64,000 nt of DNA, taken from NCBI GenBank assembly GCA_963749515.1, contig CAVVMR010000010.1, positions 558,001 to 622,000 of the forward strand. Direction: 5' to 3'. The notes below the pieces were generated by a model. The model made no database searches, had not been told where the DNA came from, and saw only the letters and a program-made list of their open reading frames with translations. The stretch's first letter is position 1; every line of letters starts with the position of its first letter. The DNA is from Gaiellasilicea sp963749515 (lineage in GTDB: Bacteria > Actinomycetota > Thermoleophilia > Gaiellales > Gaiellaceae). Of the stretch, positions 1 through 7,503 are shown piece after piece. The position numbers and the translations under genes were made by a program.

Positions 1-1329
1 TTCACGGCGTACGTCATCGTCTTCGTCGTCCACTGGTCGGTGCTGCTGCTGATCGTGTCCGTGCGCCTCTGGCGTGCGGGCCGGTCCGAGGCATCCGTGG
101 CGCGCCGGCGGATGGAGATGCTCGCGATCGCGGCCACCGCGATCACCGCCGCGCTCGTGCTTGCCGCAGTGGGCGGCGACGAAGACTCGCCGCAGGCGCT
201 CGGAACGGGGCTTCTCGCCATGTTCAGCGCGGTTGCGTTCCTGCTCGGCTTCGCGCCGCCCAACGGTCTCCGCCTTCTCTGGCGGCGGCCCGAGCAGCAG
301 CGCATGCAGCTCGCAGTCGGTGAGCTGATGTCCGCGACGAGCGAGCTCGACGTCGCGGAGCGGGTGTTGCCGCCGATGGCCCGCATGGTCGGGGCTCGCG
401 GCATCGCGCTCGACGGAGCCGACGGATCGCGAATCGCCGAGCACGGGTCGGTTGACGAGGCGTCGCCCGGCGAGGTGCGACGGCTGGAGTTTCCGTTCGG
501 GACGCTGACTGTCAGAACGAGCTCGTTCGCGCCGTTCTTCGGCGCCGAGGAGAGGAAGCTCCTCACCGCGCTCGGGTCACTGATGAGCCTCGCACTCGAC
601 CGCGCCCGGCTGTTCACGCAGGAGCGCGATGCGCGCGCCTCGCTCGAGCGGGTCGACGAGCTGAAGAGCCAGTTCGTCAGCCTCGCCGCCCACGAGCTGC
701 GCTCACCGGTCGGCGCGATCTACGGCCTCTCCGAGACGCTCGCCGAGCGGAAGCACCAGCTCTCGGCGGACCAGGTCGCGGAGCTCGAGATCTCGCTGAC
801 CCAGCAGATCCGCCGGCTGCGAACGCTCGTCGAGCAGCTGCTCGACCTCTCGCGTCTCGACGCGGAAGCCGTCGTGATCAAGCCGCAGCGCGTGCGGGTC
901 CGCGAGCGACTGGAGGAGATCGTCAGTGCGGCCTCCCCGCTGGAAGCCGTCCCGATCGGGATCGACGCCGACCCGGAGCTCGAGGTCGAGGTCGACGGCC
1001 ACGCGCTGGATCGGATCGTCACGAACCTGATCGCGAATGCCTGCCGGTACGGCGCGCCGCCGGTGATGGTGAGCGCGGCGCAGGTGGGAGAGCTCCTACG
1101 CGTGACGGTGCAGGATCACGGGCCGGGCGTGCCGGCGGAATTCGTGCCGCTCCTCTTCGACCGGTTTGCGCGTAGCGCCGCGAGCGCGTCGAGCGTGCCG
1201 GGCACCGGCCTCGGGCTTGCGATCGCGCGCTCCTACGCTCGCGCGCACAGCGGTGAGGTCAGCTACCGCCCGGCGGCTTCGAGCGGCTCGGTGTTCGAGC
1301 TGACGCTGCCGACGCCCGCGGCCTGGTAG
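1..1329 (+). CDS. Sensor histidine kinase, 5' end outside the window
   Basis: The frame is open from base 1, so the N-terminus lies upstream; 442 codons are visible. About three hydrophobic segments occupy the first 80 visible residues, then a weakly conserved GAF-like stretch, then an intact transmitter. The phosphoacceptor helix reads AAHELRSPVGAI with His at 691-693, the N box is NLIANACRYG, G1 is DHGPGVP and G2 is GTGLGLAIA. It should autophosphorylate and pass phosphate to a response regulator that is not adjacent on the visible side. The last 67 bp overlap, antisense, the 3' end of the neighbouring GGDEF gene. Confidence 0.9.
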   Translation, partial: FTAYVIVFVVHWSVLLLIVSVRLWRAGRSEASVARRRMEMLAIAATAITAALVLAAVGGDEDSPQALGTGLLAMFSAVAFLLGFAPPNGLRLLWRRPEQQRMQLAVGELMSATSELDVAERVLPPMARMVGARGIALDGADGSRIAEHGSVDEASPGEVRRLEFPFGTLTVRTSSFAPFFGAEERKLLTALGSLMSLALDRARLFTQERDARASLERVDELKSQFVSLAAHELRSPVGAIYGLSETLAERKHQLSADQVAELEISLTQQIRRLRTLVEQLLDLSRLDAEAVVIKPQRVRVRERLEEIVSAASPLEAVPIGIDADPELEVEVDGHALDRIVTNLIANACRYGAPPVMVSAAQVGELLRVTVQDHGPGVPAEFVPLLFDRFARSAASASSVPGTGLGLAIARSYARAHSGEVSYRPAASSGSVFELTLPTPAAW

Positions 1330-2159
1330 TGGTGCTCCAAAGGCGCCGTGCTGGTCAGGCCTGCAGGGCCTTGCCGAGGCGTTCGTAGCAAGCGGCGCGC
1401 ATAGAGGCGCTCGTCGGCTGCCCGGTAGAGCGAGAGAGCATTGCGGCCCTCGCTGGGGCTTCCCGCCCAGCCAACCGTGACGGGATGAGGCGCGCTCGCA
1501 ACGGCCTGCTCGATCCGGTTGGCGTAGCGAGAGGCCTCGAGCACCGAGTCGACGTTGCAGAGAATCGCGAACTCGGCGCCGCCGATGCGCGCGATGTCGT
1601 CCTCCGGGAGCAGAGCCGTCCCGAGTGCCTCGGCGACGTTCCTCAGCGCGTCGTCGGCGACGGTGCCGCTGCGGCTCGTCATCTGCTCGAAGCCGTCGAC
1701 GCTTGCCAGCACGAGCCCGAACGGCTTGCCCGTCGCGAGGCGGCCGTCGATCGCCTTCTCGAAGCCGCGCATGCTCGGCAGACCGGTGAGCCAGTCGCGC
1801 TCAGCGAGAACCTGCAGCTCGGCGAGAGCCGTCTTGTAGTGCGAGGCGAACCAGCCGAGGAGCGCACCGATCGAGACGTAGGTGACGAGGCGGATCGGGG
1901 TGGACACCGTCACGAGCTCGTAGGTCGGGACGTCGTGGTTGAGGGTGACCGCGAGCGAGAAGAGGCCGGTCGCGACCACGCCGCCGGCGGCTCCGTACCA
2001 CGGCCCGATCGCGAGCGCGAGCAGGGCGATCGCGACGTAGAAGAAGTGGCCGATTCCGAGACCGGGCCGCTCGAAGAGCACGAACGCGCCGAAGACGCCC
2101 ACGAAGAAGAGGACGGAGAGCAGGACCAGGAGTCGGTTCGGGAGCGCCGCGGGGCTCAC
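1263..2159 (-). CDS. Membrane protein with degenerate GGDEF domain
   Basis: A 298-residue protein if it starts at GTG 2159; the open frame runs up to 2342 but that extension is Arg-rich and does not look coding. The first ~140 residues are strongly hydrophobic (about five membrane segments). A diguanylate-cyclase-type domain follows, from DWLTGLPSMRGFEKAI to the end. The signature loop is IGGAEF instead of GG(D/E)EF, so the metal- and substrate-binding acidic residue at its third position is missing. Family knowledge suggests loss or strong reduction of cyclase activity; it may act as a sensor or receptor. It converges on the histidine kinase with a 67-bp overlap. Confidence 0.75.
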   Translation of the reverse strand: MSPAALPNRLLVLLSVLFFVGVFGAFVLFERPGLGIGHFFYVAIALLALAIGPWYGAAGGVVATGLFSLAVTLNHDVPTYELVTVSTPIRLVTYVSIGALLGWFASHYKTALAELQVLAERDWLTGLPSMRGFEKAIDGRLATGKPFGLVLASVDGFEQMTSRSGTVADDALRNVAEALGTALLPEDDIARIGGAEFAILCNVDSVLEASRYANRIEQAVASAPHPVTVGWAGSPSEGRNALSLYRAADERLYARRLLRTPRQGPAGLTSTAPLEHHYQAAGVGSVSSNTEPLEAAGR

Positions 2160-2378
2160 CCTTGCAGTATCCGGTTGCGGCGGCGAGCATTCGTCCCCCG
2201 TTCGAGGGTCACCGCGGGGTACCCAAAAGGGGGACTCGTCGGGTCGGAAATTGGCCCTACTCTGAGTATGGGCGCGCCCTGCGACCGTAGCCGCCCGAGC
2301 TGCCGTGCGAACACGGCTCGGCACTCGAGGTCTCGATCGCATTGTGGGAGTGCCGCAGCTCCTGCTGGGCGCGCCCGC

Positions 2379-2654
2379 TTAGCCGCCGACGACCATCCAG
2401 GTCACGAAGACCGCTGCTCCCCAGAGCCAGACTGCGATCGTGCCGATGGTCGCCACACGCGTCGGGCTCTCGGCTTTCGCGACGCCTGCACCCAGGTACA
2501 GCGCGAGCGGTACTCCCAGCGGGAACGTGACGAGCGCCCAGCCCTCGTCCCATCCGGGCCAGTCGTCCCCTACGGTCGCGTCGATCAGCCCGAGTGAGGC
2601 CGCGCCCACCAGGAAGAGGACGAGCGCCAGTACCGCAGCCCTCGAGCGGCCCAC
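2379..2654 (-). CDS. Small three-helix membrane protein
   Basis: 91 residues from GTG 2654 (EPVGRSRAAVLALVL...). Three hydrophobic segments are visible: AVLALVLFLVGAASLG, ALVTFPLGVPLALYLG and IGTIAVWLWGAAVFVTW. The open frame reaches 3053 but upstream of 2654 it is only the antisense shadow of the next gene. The product is not recognised. It is divergent from the STAS-like gene. The 219 bp between it and the GGDEF gene hold no further gene I can support. Confidence 0.6.
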   Translation of the reverse strand: MGRSRAAVLALVLFLVGAASLGLIDATVGDDWPGWDEGWALVTFPLGVPLALYLGAGVAKAESPTRVATIGTIAVWLWGAAVFVTWMVVGG

Positions 2655-2748
2655 CGGCTCAAAGTATCCGACGACCGGTCGATCCGTTCCCCTTCCCCCT
2701 GCCGGAGGAGCCTGGCTATTGTTCCCACCGGTTTTCTGAGGGAGAGGC

Positions 2749-3147
2749 GTGGAGTACGAAATCGATTTCGGCGCGGAAGCAGATGTTGTGGTCACGACGT
2801 CTGGCCGAGCTGATCCCGACGGGATCAGGAAGTTCCTGAACGAGGTCGTTTCGGACGGGCGTTTCCGGCCCGGCTCGTCGCTCCTCAACGACCACTCGGC
2901 GCTCGATTTCAGCGCCCTCACGCCGGCGGACATCAGAGACATCAGCGACTTCGTGAGCCGTCTGGACGCGGAGCACGGCTTCGGGCCGTTCGCGGTGGTC
3001 GTGCCCAACTCGTTCGCCTTCGGCATGGCCCGCATGGGCCAGACGCTGCTCACGGCGGACGTCGACGGCCGGATCTTCTACTCGCGAGATGACGCGATCG
3101 AGTGGCTGGGCCAGGCCGATGGCGGACCCCGCGAGCTCAACGACTGA
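2749..3147 (+). CDS. SpoIIAA-like (STAS-superfamily) protein
   Basis: 132 residues from GTG 2749, behind the purine-rich GAGGGAGAGGC. The order of elements (N-terminal strand EIDFGAEADVVVTTSG, then LLNDHSALDFSALTPADI, FAVVVPNSFAFGMARMGQTL and C-terminal FYSRDDAIEWLGQA) matches the SpoIIAA-like/STAS family, whose members are small soluble alpha/beta proteins with a conserved ending of the type FxxxxxAxxWL. No partner kinase or phosphatase is adjacent, so a role in a partner switch is only possible. No signal peptide or membrane segment. Confidence 0.6.
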   Translation: MEYEIDFGAEADVVVTTSGRADPDGIRKFLNEVVSDGRFRPGSSLLNDHSALDFSALTPADIRDISDFVSRLDAEHGFGPFAVVVPNSFAFGMARMGQTLLTADVDGRIFYSRDDAIEWLGQADGGPRELND

Positions 3148-3163
3148 CGCGAGCGCCGTGTAG

Positions 3164-3268
3164 GAGCCGCAAGGCGCCACAGAGTCGGAGAATCAGCCAT
3201 GCGCCCAGCGGCCTAGGCGCGTGCCCTTGGGAAAGGGGGCTTGTCCGAACGCGACCGCCTTGCGGCTC
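3164..3268. repeat. Inverted repeat with 13-bp perfect arms
   Basis: GAGCCGCAAGGCG at 3164-3176 is exactly inverted at 3256-3268, 79 bp apart, in the otherwise gene-free 3148-3429 interval. It could act as a long-loop transcription end for the STAS-like gene or be a relic of a small palindromic element. There is no T-tract. Confidence 0.45.
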
Positions 3269-3429
3269 CGCTCACTCCTATTCCGCCAGGACGAGGGCGC
3301 AAACGTCTCGCCCTTGAATTGCCGGCATGCCGCCATCGGTCGGCGGCCGACAAACGTCGCTTGCAATGCGACACACCACCCCTTCGGGTGACACCGTTCG
3401 ACTGAACGAGGGCTACGTTGATTCGGCTG

Positions 3430-4551
3430 ATGCCGGCCGCCTTTGTCTCGCGACGCACCTTCGTCTGCCTCCTCGCTGCCGGCACGCTTGCTCTGCTCGC
3501 CGCCGGTCGTGCGAGTGCCGGCTACGGGGTCGGTCCCGACGGCCAGAGCTTCACAGTGACCGCGAGCTCCGCGGGCTACGTCGCAACTCCGGCCTCACTC
3601 GATCTCGTCGTCTATCTGGACGGCGATGACAGCTCGGCCGAGGTGTGGGTCTCGGACACCCCGGCGATCGGCCCGACAGGCGCGCCGGTTGGTCGAAACC
3701 TCGGCTCCTGCTCGAGCGGATCGCTGCTTCCCTTCGGCGAGCCGAACAAGTGGGTCTGCCGCGTCTCGACCTCCCTGCTGCAGCCCGGCCAGACGTACTA
3801 CTGGTGGCTCAGCTTCGCCCGTCAGGATCCGGGCGCGCCGGCCCCGACCGAACGCGTCTCCGGCCCGTTCAGCCTCCCGCTCGTGCAGGCGGCCACGCCC
3901 CCGCCTTCGCCGCCTCCGGCGCCTCCGGCACCGAAGCCCGTGGTCGAGGACCCGCACGCGCCGATCTCGACCAAGACGATCGCGGCTGCGGCGACACTGC
4001 CGGGCTCGACCGTCTTCGACAACCGCCGATCGGTCAAGCACACGACGCTCACCCGCCTCGTGTACCGCACGATGAAGCAGCTCGGCTATCCGCGTCAGCT
4101 CGCGTTTGCCTGCTGGAACCGCTCCGACTGGCTCTCCGTCCTGGCGGCGGAGGGCGCGGAGCCAGAGTCAGGCGACTCCCAGCTGCTGGGATTCTGGCTC
4201 GGCCGCCAACCGCGCTGGCTGCACTTGGCGCCGGGAATCTGCTCGGACGTGCAGGGTCTGATCTCGTCCAAGCGGCCGAACGCCCGCCGGGCCGGGGCGC
4301 TCAGCACGGTCATCCACGAGACGCTGCATGCCTACGGCGTCGCCAACGAAGCGCAGACGAATTGCATGGCCGTGCAGCTCGTGCCCGTTTTCGGCTGGAA
4401 TCTCGGCCTGAGCACGAAGCAAGCCGGTTATCTGGGCACGCTGGCTCGCAACTACGTGCGCAAGTGGGCCCCGTCGGGCTACTGGAATGCGGCTCGTTGC
4501 CGCGACGGCGGTGCGTGGGATGTCTTCCCCGGCACGCGCAATCTCCGCTGA
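3430..4551 (+). CDS. Exported HExxH protein, putative metallopeptidase
   Basis: 373 residues from ATG 3430; an in-frame TTG at 3418 is less likely. The N-terminus carries a twin-arginine motif, SRRTFVCLLAAGTLALLAAG, then a small-residue cleavage region (RASAG). A beta-rich domain (about 30-150) is joined by a Pro-rich linker (PPPSPPPAPPAPKPVV) to a helical domain with TVIHETLHAYGVANEAQTNC. HETLH fits the HExxH zinc motif, and the downstream Glu of NEAQTN could be the third ligand, as in gluzincins. Six or more Cys suggest disulfides outside the cell. Substrate unknown; the protease call rests on the motif alone. Confidence 0.6.
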   Translation: MPAAFVSRRTFVCLLAAGTLALLAAGRASAGYGVGPDGQSFTVTASSAGYVATPASLDLVVYLDGDDSSAEVWVSDTPAIGPTGAPVGRNLGSCSSGSLLPFGEPNKWVCRVSTSLLQPGQTYYWWLSFARQDPGAPAPTERVSGPFSLPLVQAATPPPSPPPAPPAPKPVVEDPHAPISTKTIAAAATLPGSTVFDNRRSVKHTTLTRLVYRTMKQLGYPRQLAFACWNRSDWLSVLAAEGAEPESGDSQLLGFWLGRQPRWLHLAPGICSDVQGLISSKRPNARRAGALSTVIHETLHAYGVANEAQTNCMAVQLVPVFGWNLGLSTKQAGYLGTLARNYVRKWAPSGYWNAARCRDGGAWDVFPGTRNLR

Positions 4552-4580
4552 GACCTAACTCGTTCGAGGGGAAGTGGGAG

Positions 4581-4608
4581 GGAGGCGGCCGTGGTATCGG
4601 CCGCCTCC
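4581..4608. terminator. GC-rich hairpin downstream of the HExxH gene
   Basis: An 11-bp perfect stem, GGAGGCGGCCG/CGGCCGCCTCC, with a 6-nt loop lies 30 bp after the stop codon. It has no T-run, so it would be an atypical intrinsic terminator or an mRNA 3'-stabilising hairpin. Confidence 0.5.
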
Positions 4609-4684
4609 GACCCGTAAGACGGCTCGACGTGGAAAGCTGCGGCACGATCCACGGAACTCGGTCTGACTTCCTCTCTATCGGCCG

Positions 4685-4717
4685 GTAGGTCCCATCTCTT
4701 GAGGGGATAGGACCTAC
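4685..4717. terminator. Second hairpin in the same intergenic region
   Basis: GTAGGTCC at 4685-4692 is inverted as GGACCTAC at 4710-4717, with partial pairing between CCC and GGGG inside the loop. It lies between the HExxH gene and the promoter of the next gene; a second transcription barrier is the simplest reading. Confidence 0.35.
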
Positions 4718-4763
4718 TGAGTCCCTCGATCGAGTGATTCGCGACTCGGTCGTGCCGACTTCG

Positions 4764-4769
4764 TATCCT
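4764..4769 (+). promoter_or_regulatory. -10 box of a probable leaderless gene
   Basis: TATCCT ends 6 nt before ATG 4776, the spacing expected if transcription starts at the start codon. No Shine-Dalgarno sequence precedes this ATG. Confidence 0.4.
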
Positions 4770-4775
4770 GCGGCC

Positions 4776-5060
4776 ATGGTTCGATACGGGGTCGCGGCCG
4801 TCATGACCGCGTTGGTCTTGGCGTTGGTGGCGACTGTCGATCACCGGCACAAGCGAGATGTCGAGTTTGCCGCGCAGGAAGCGGCCTGGTTCTGCGCCCA
4901 CGGCCGGCCTGCGTCGTGCAGCGACTTCGACGCGGTCGCGTACGAGGAGCGCTGGGAAAACCGGGAACGCGCTTACCGCATCGCGTTCTTCGCGCTGGGC
5001 ATCAGTGCCGCCGGGCTCTTCGGCACCGCGGCGTGGAGGCGCCGCCGACAGCCGGTGTAG
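4776..5060 (+). CDS. Small membrane protein with two membrane segments
   Basis: 94 residues from ATG 4776. An N-terminal hydrophobic helix (VAAVMTALVLALVATV) and a C-terminal one (IAFFALGISAAGLFGTAAW) flank a short charged loop containing two Cys (WFCAHGRPASC). The tail WRRRRQPV is basic and should face the cytoplasm. No family recognised. It is followed after 59 bp by the lipoprotein gene. Confidence 0.55.
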   Translation: MVRYGVAAVMTALVLALVATVDHRHKRDVEFAAQEAAWFCAHGRPASCSDFDAVAYEERWENRERAYRIAFFALGISAAGLFGTAAWRRRRQPV

Positions 5061-5119
5061 GGTCTCTCATCAGGCAAAGGCGCCGCTCCCGTCTGGAGCG
5101 CCCGGAAGAGAGGCAAATC

Positions 5120-5668
5120 GTGCGAACCATGGTGATCGCCGTGTCGGTTGGAGCGCTCCTGCTGCTGGGAACGGCATGTGGAGGCGACTCGTCGAGCAGC
5201 GAAGGCGACTCGACCGTGACGATCGAAACCGACGCGTCCGCCGCTGGTACCGGCGCTACGGAAACGATCGACGCGACCGATACGACCGGCACCGAGACGA
5301 GCGATACCGGCGACGACGTTTCGCTCGAGGGCTGCACCGAGCTGACCGAGCTGTCAGTGAAGTTCTCCGAGGCGCTTGGGTCGGCGACGACCGGCAGCGG
5401 CCCGCCCGACCTCGAGGCCACCGCCAAGGCGTACGAGGAGTTCGCCGACGAGGTCCCGGAGGAGATTCGCGATGCCTTCAAGACAGTCGCCGCCGCATTC
5501 GCGACGTACGCCGAAGTGCTCGGCGACGTCGACCTCTCGTCCGGCGAGACGCCCGATCCCGAGACGCTGCAGAAGCTGTCCGAGGCGGCGCAGAACCTCG
5601 ACGACTCGGAGCTGACGGCCGCGAGTGCAGAGATCGAGGCGTGGGCGAAGGAGAACTGCACCGGGTAG
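5120..5668 (+). CDS. Secreted lipoprotein, function unknown
   Basis: 182 residues from GTG 5120, preceded by GGAAGAGAGG at good spacing. The start is chosen because it places the signal sequence VIAVSVGALLLLGTACGG directly at the N-terminus; LLGTAC is a lipobox, so Cys should be acylated. A Thr/Ser/Asp-rich linker (about 20-65) precedes a helical domain beginning SLEGCTELTELSVKF and ending WAKENCTG, with one Cys at each end that could pair. The helical part contains EEFADEVPEEIRDAFKTVAA. Probably envelope-anchored; no enzyme motif. Confidence 0.65.
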   Translation: MRTMVIAVSVGALLLLGTACGGDSSSSEGDSTVTIETDASAAGTGATETIDATDTTGTETSDTGDDVSLEGCTELTELSVKFSEALGSATTGSGPPDLEATAKAYEEFADEVPEEIRDAFKTVAAAFATYAEVLGDVDLSSGETPDPETLQKLSEAAQNLDDSELTAASAEIEAWAKENCTG

Positions 5669-5724
5669 CAGCGCGGGATCGTTTGAGCCGACGCCGCCTC
5701 GGGAACCCGTCGTCAGACTGAGAC

Positions 5725-6075
5725 ATGGCCTCGTACGCCGTCAACGATCGCGCCGTGCAACGGGCACGGCAAGCCATCGCAGCTCGCCAGTACGTCCTCG
5801 ATAGCGACTGGGGCGACGTCCAGCCCAGCGCCACCGACGAAAACGCATTCCTGGAGAACCACTCGTGGGAGGAGTACGGCGAGTGGCACCTCGGCCTGAC
5901 GGAAGGCGCTTCGGACAAGACGAAGGCCAGACACGCCTTTGTCTACGGCGACTTTCGCCGCGTTCATCGCAGCGGCCTGATCGCCTGCGTCTACCGGGCT
6001 TCCGAGTGGCGTCACAAGGACGTCGAGCTCGCAGCTCACGAGCTGCTCCAGCTGCTCGACAAGGCCAGCGCCTGA
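5725..6075 (+). CDS. Conserved small protein of unknown function
   Basis: 116 residues from ATG 5725. It contains VLDSDWGDVQPSATDENAFL, SWEEYGEWHLGLTEGA, KARHAFVYGDFRRVHR and YRASEWRHKDVELAAHELL. This dense Trp/His/Asp pattern looks like a constrained soluble fold that I recall only as an unnamed actinobacterial family. No signal peptide. A CAGACT hexamer ends 5 nt before the ATG, hinting at leaderless expression. It stands alone between the lipoprotein and the VOC gene. Confidence 0.6.
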   Translation: MASYAVNDRAVQRARQAIAARQYVLDSDWGDVQPSATDENAFLENHSWEEYGEWHLGLTEGASDKTKARHAFVYGDFRRVHRSGLIACVYRASEWRHKDVELAAHELLQLLDKASA

Positions 6076-6124
6076 CGCCGGAGCCGCCGTAGGATCGTCG
6101 TGATCCGCAACCTGAGGAGGACGA

Positions 6125-6502
6125 ATGCTCGGTGAGCACCCGGTCCACGTCGTGCTGCTCTCCCTCGACCTGGGCGAAACGCGGGCCTTCTACCACGACC
6201 AGCTGGGACTCGAGATCCTCGACGAGAACGAGGAGGCGATCACCTTCAAGTGCGGCGGTCAATCGTCGATTGCCGTCACCAAGAGCACGGTCGGCACCTC
6301 GGACGAGCAGACGCAGGCAGGCTGGTTCGTGCCCGACCTCGATGCCGAGCTCGCGGAGCTGCGCTCGCGAGGCGTCGACATTGAGGAGTACGACATGCCC
6401 GGTCTCGAGACAACGGACGGTATCGCCGACCTCGGCTTCGCTCGTGCCGCCTGGATCGTCGATCCGCACAAGAACGCGCTGGGGATTCTTCAGCTGAAGT
6501 AG
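6125..6502 (+). CDS. VOC-superfamily (glyoxalase/bleomycin-resistance fold) protein
   Basis: 125 residues from ATG 6125 with a strong AGGAGG ribosome site at 6114. It has a single VOC module pair: HVVLLSLDLGETRAFYHDQL (first half), ITFKCGGQSSIAV, and a second half with AGWFVPDLDAELAELRSRGV and AWIVDPHKNALGILQL. His in HVVL and Asp/His in DPHKN are candidate metal ligands, but the metal set is not complete enough to name an activity. Cytosolic; dioxygenase, isomerase or binding roles all remain possible. Confidence 0.75.
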   Translation: MLGEHPVHVVLLSLDLGETRAFYHDQLGLEILDENEEAITFKCGGQSSIAVTKSTVGTSDEQTQAGWFVPDLDAELAELRSRGVDIEEYDMPGLETTDGIADLGFARAAWIVDPHKNALGILQLK

Positions 6503-6527
6503 CGTTTCTAGGTACGTCAAAATCCGT

Positions 6528-6533
6528 TAGAAT
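6528..6533 (+). promoter_or_regulatory. -10 box of a leaderless gene
   Basis: TAGAAT ends 6 nt before ATG 6540; there is no Shine-Dalgarno sequence in that interval. Confidence 0.5.
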
Positions 6534-6539
6534 CCGTGT

Positions 6540-7007
6540 ATGTCCCAGATCGTCCTTTACACGGCAGGCGAGGTCGCCGAGCTCCTGCGGCTGAACCACC
6601 AGGTTGTGCAGCGCAAGCTCCAGGCGGGTGACATCCCGGGCTACCGCATCGGCCGCGATTGGCGGGTCGAGCAGTCACAGCTCATGGAGTGGCTCGAGAA
6701 GCACTCCAACCAGCGGCGCCCAACGTCGGAGGCGGACAAGGTGCTCCGGGCATTTCTCGACGACGAGGGCCGACTTCGCTCGATCCCCGTCTCACGCGCC
6801 AAGCGGGGCGTCATCCTCGACTACCTTGCAGACCACCTCGAGCCGGGGCGCACGTACCGCGAACGCGACTTGAACGCGCTGTTGAGACGGTTCCACGACG
6901 ACGTCGCCACGCTGCGGCGCGAGCTCGTCGGCGCCAAGCTGGTCGTGAGGACGACCGGCGGCGTCTACAAGCTTGCAAGCAGGAGCGAGGCGCGACGGCA
7001 CGCCTGA
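6540..7007 (+). CDS. Excisionase-type HTH regulator fused to DUF2087
   Basis: 155 residues. Residues 1-55 are a MerR/excisionase-type helix-turn-helix: YTAGEVAELLRLNHQVVQRK, GYRIGRDWRVEQSQLMEWLE. Residues ~65-145 match DUF2087: LRAFLDDEGRLRSIP, KRGVILDYLADHLEPGRTY, LNALLRRFHDDVATLRREL. Family knowledge places DUF2087 in small transcriptional regulators, where it forms a winged-helix-like unit, so this protein may have two DNA-contacting modules. It is not linked to a phage or plasmid gene here, so a chromosomal regulator is more likely than a true excisionase. Confidence 0.8.
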   Translation: MSQIVLYTAGEVAELLRLNHQVVQRKLQAGDIPGYRIGRDWRVEQSQLMEWLEKHSNQRRPTSEADKVLRAFLDDEGRLRSIPVSRAKRGVILDYLADHLEPGRTYRERDLNALLRRFHDDVATLRRELVGAKLVVRTTGGVYKLASRSEARRHA

Positions 7008-7020
7008 GGCGGCCGGCCGG

Positions 7021-7245
7021 TCACGTCTGGTGCCGGTGCCGTCCCAAGGCTCGCCGGACAAGGAGCGAACCGCCGATGCCTACGCTTCCGACGGCGCAGT
7101 AGCCGATTCCCAAGAACCAGCCTGGCACGTCCACCTCTGAGTAGACCGCAACCCAGACACCCACGCCGACTGCCGCCACGAGCGCCCACCGCCCGACCAG
7201 CAGACCGAGGATGAATCCGCCGGCGATGAGCACCGAGATGAGCAC
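7021..7245 (-). CDS. Small membrane protein
   Basis: 74 residues from ATG 7245. It is almost entirely hydrophobic: LISVLIAGGFILGLLVG, WALVAAVGVGVWVAVYS and GWFLGIGYCAVGSVGIGGSLL, ending in a basic tail (RRALGRHRHQT). Three membrane segments are likely. It ends 14 bp from the convergent HTH-DUF2087 gene. No function assigned. Confidence 0.5.
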   Translation of the reverse strand: MLISVLIAGGFILGLLVGRWALVAAVGVGVWVAVYSEVDVPGWFLGIGYCAVGSVGIGGSLLVRRALGRHRHQT

Positions 7246-7414
7246 TCCAGTTCAGTCGGCACCGCGGCGGACGTTCTGAAGCTCGAGCTCTGTCTCGAGC
7301 TAGACCTCCGACACGAGGTTGTAAGCATTCCGTTGGATCGTATTGTTTTCAAGTCGTATCCCTAGTACCGTGGCGCCGCACCGGCAGGGGGAGAGTGTCG
7401 GGTGCCACACGGAG

Positions 7415-7451
7415 TGGGGGAGCGCGCTGGCGGCCCAGCCGCGCTCCCCCA
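7415..7451. promoter_or_regulatory. Very stable hairpin upstream of the M20 gene
   Basis: TGGGGGAGCGCG (7415-7426) pairs with CGCGCTCCCCCA (7440-7451), extended inward by CTGG/CCAG. It lies in the divergent region between the small membrane gene and the M20 gene, 40-90 bp before the latter, so it is not a terminator for an upstream + strand gene. Confidence 0.45.
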
Positions 7452-7503
7452 TGCCTCTCCGGGCAAAAGTCGAGACTCGGTCGCGCTGCGTAGGGTTGCG
7501 GTC

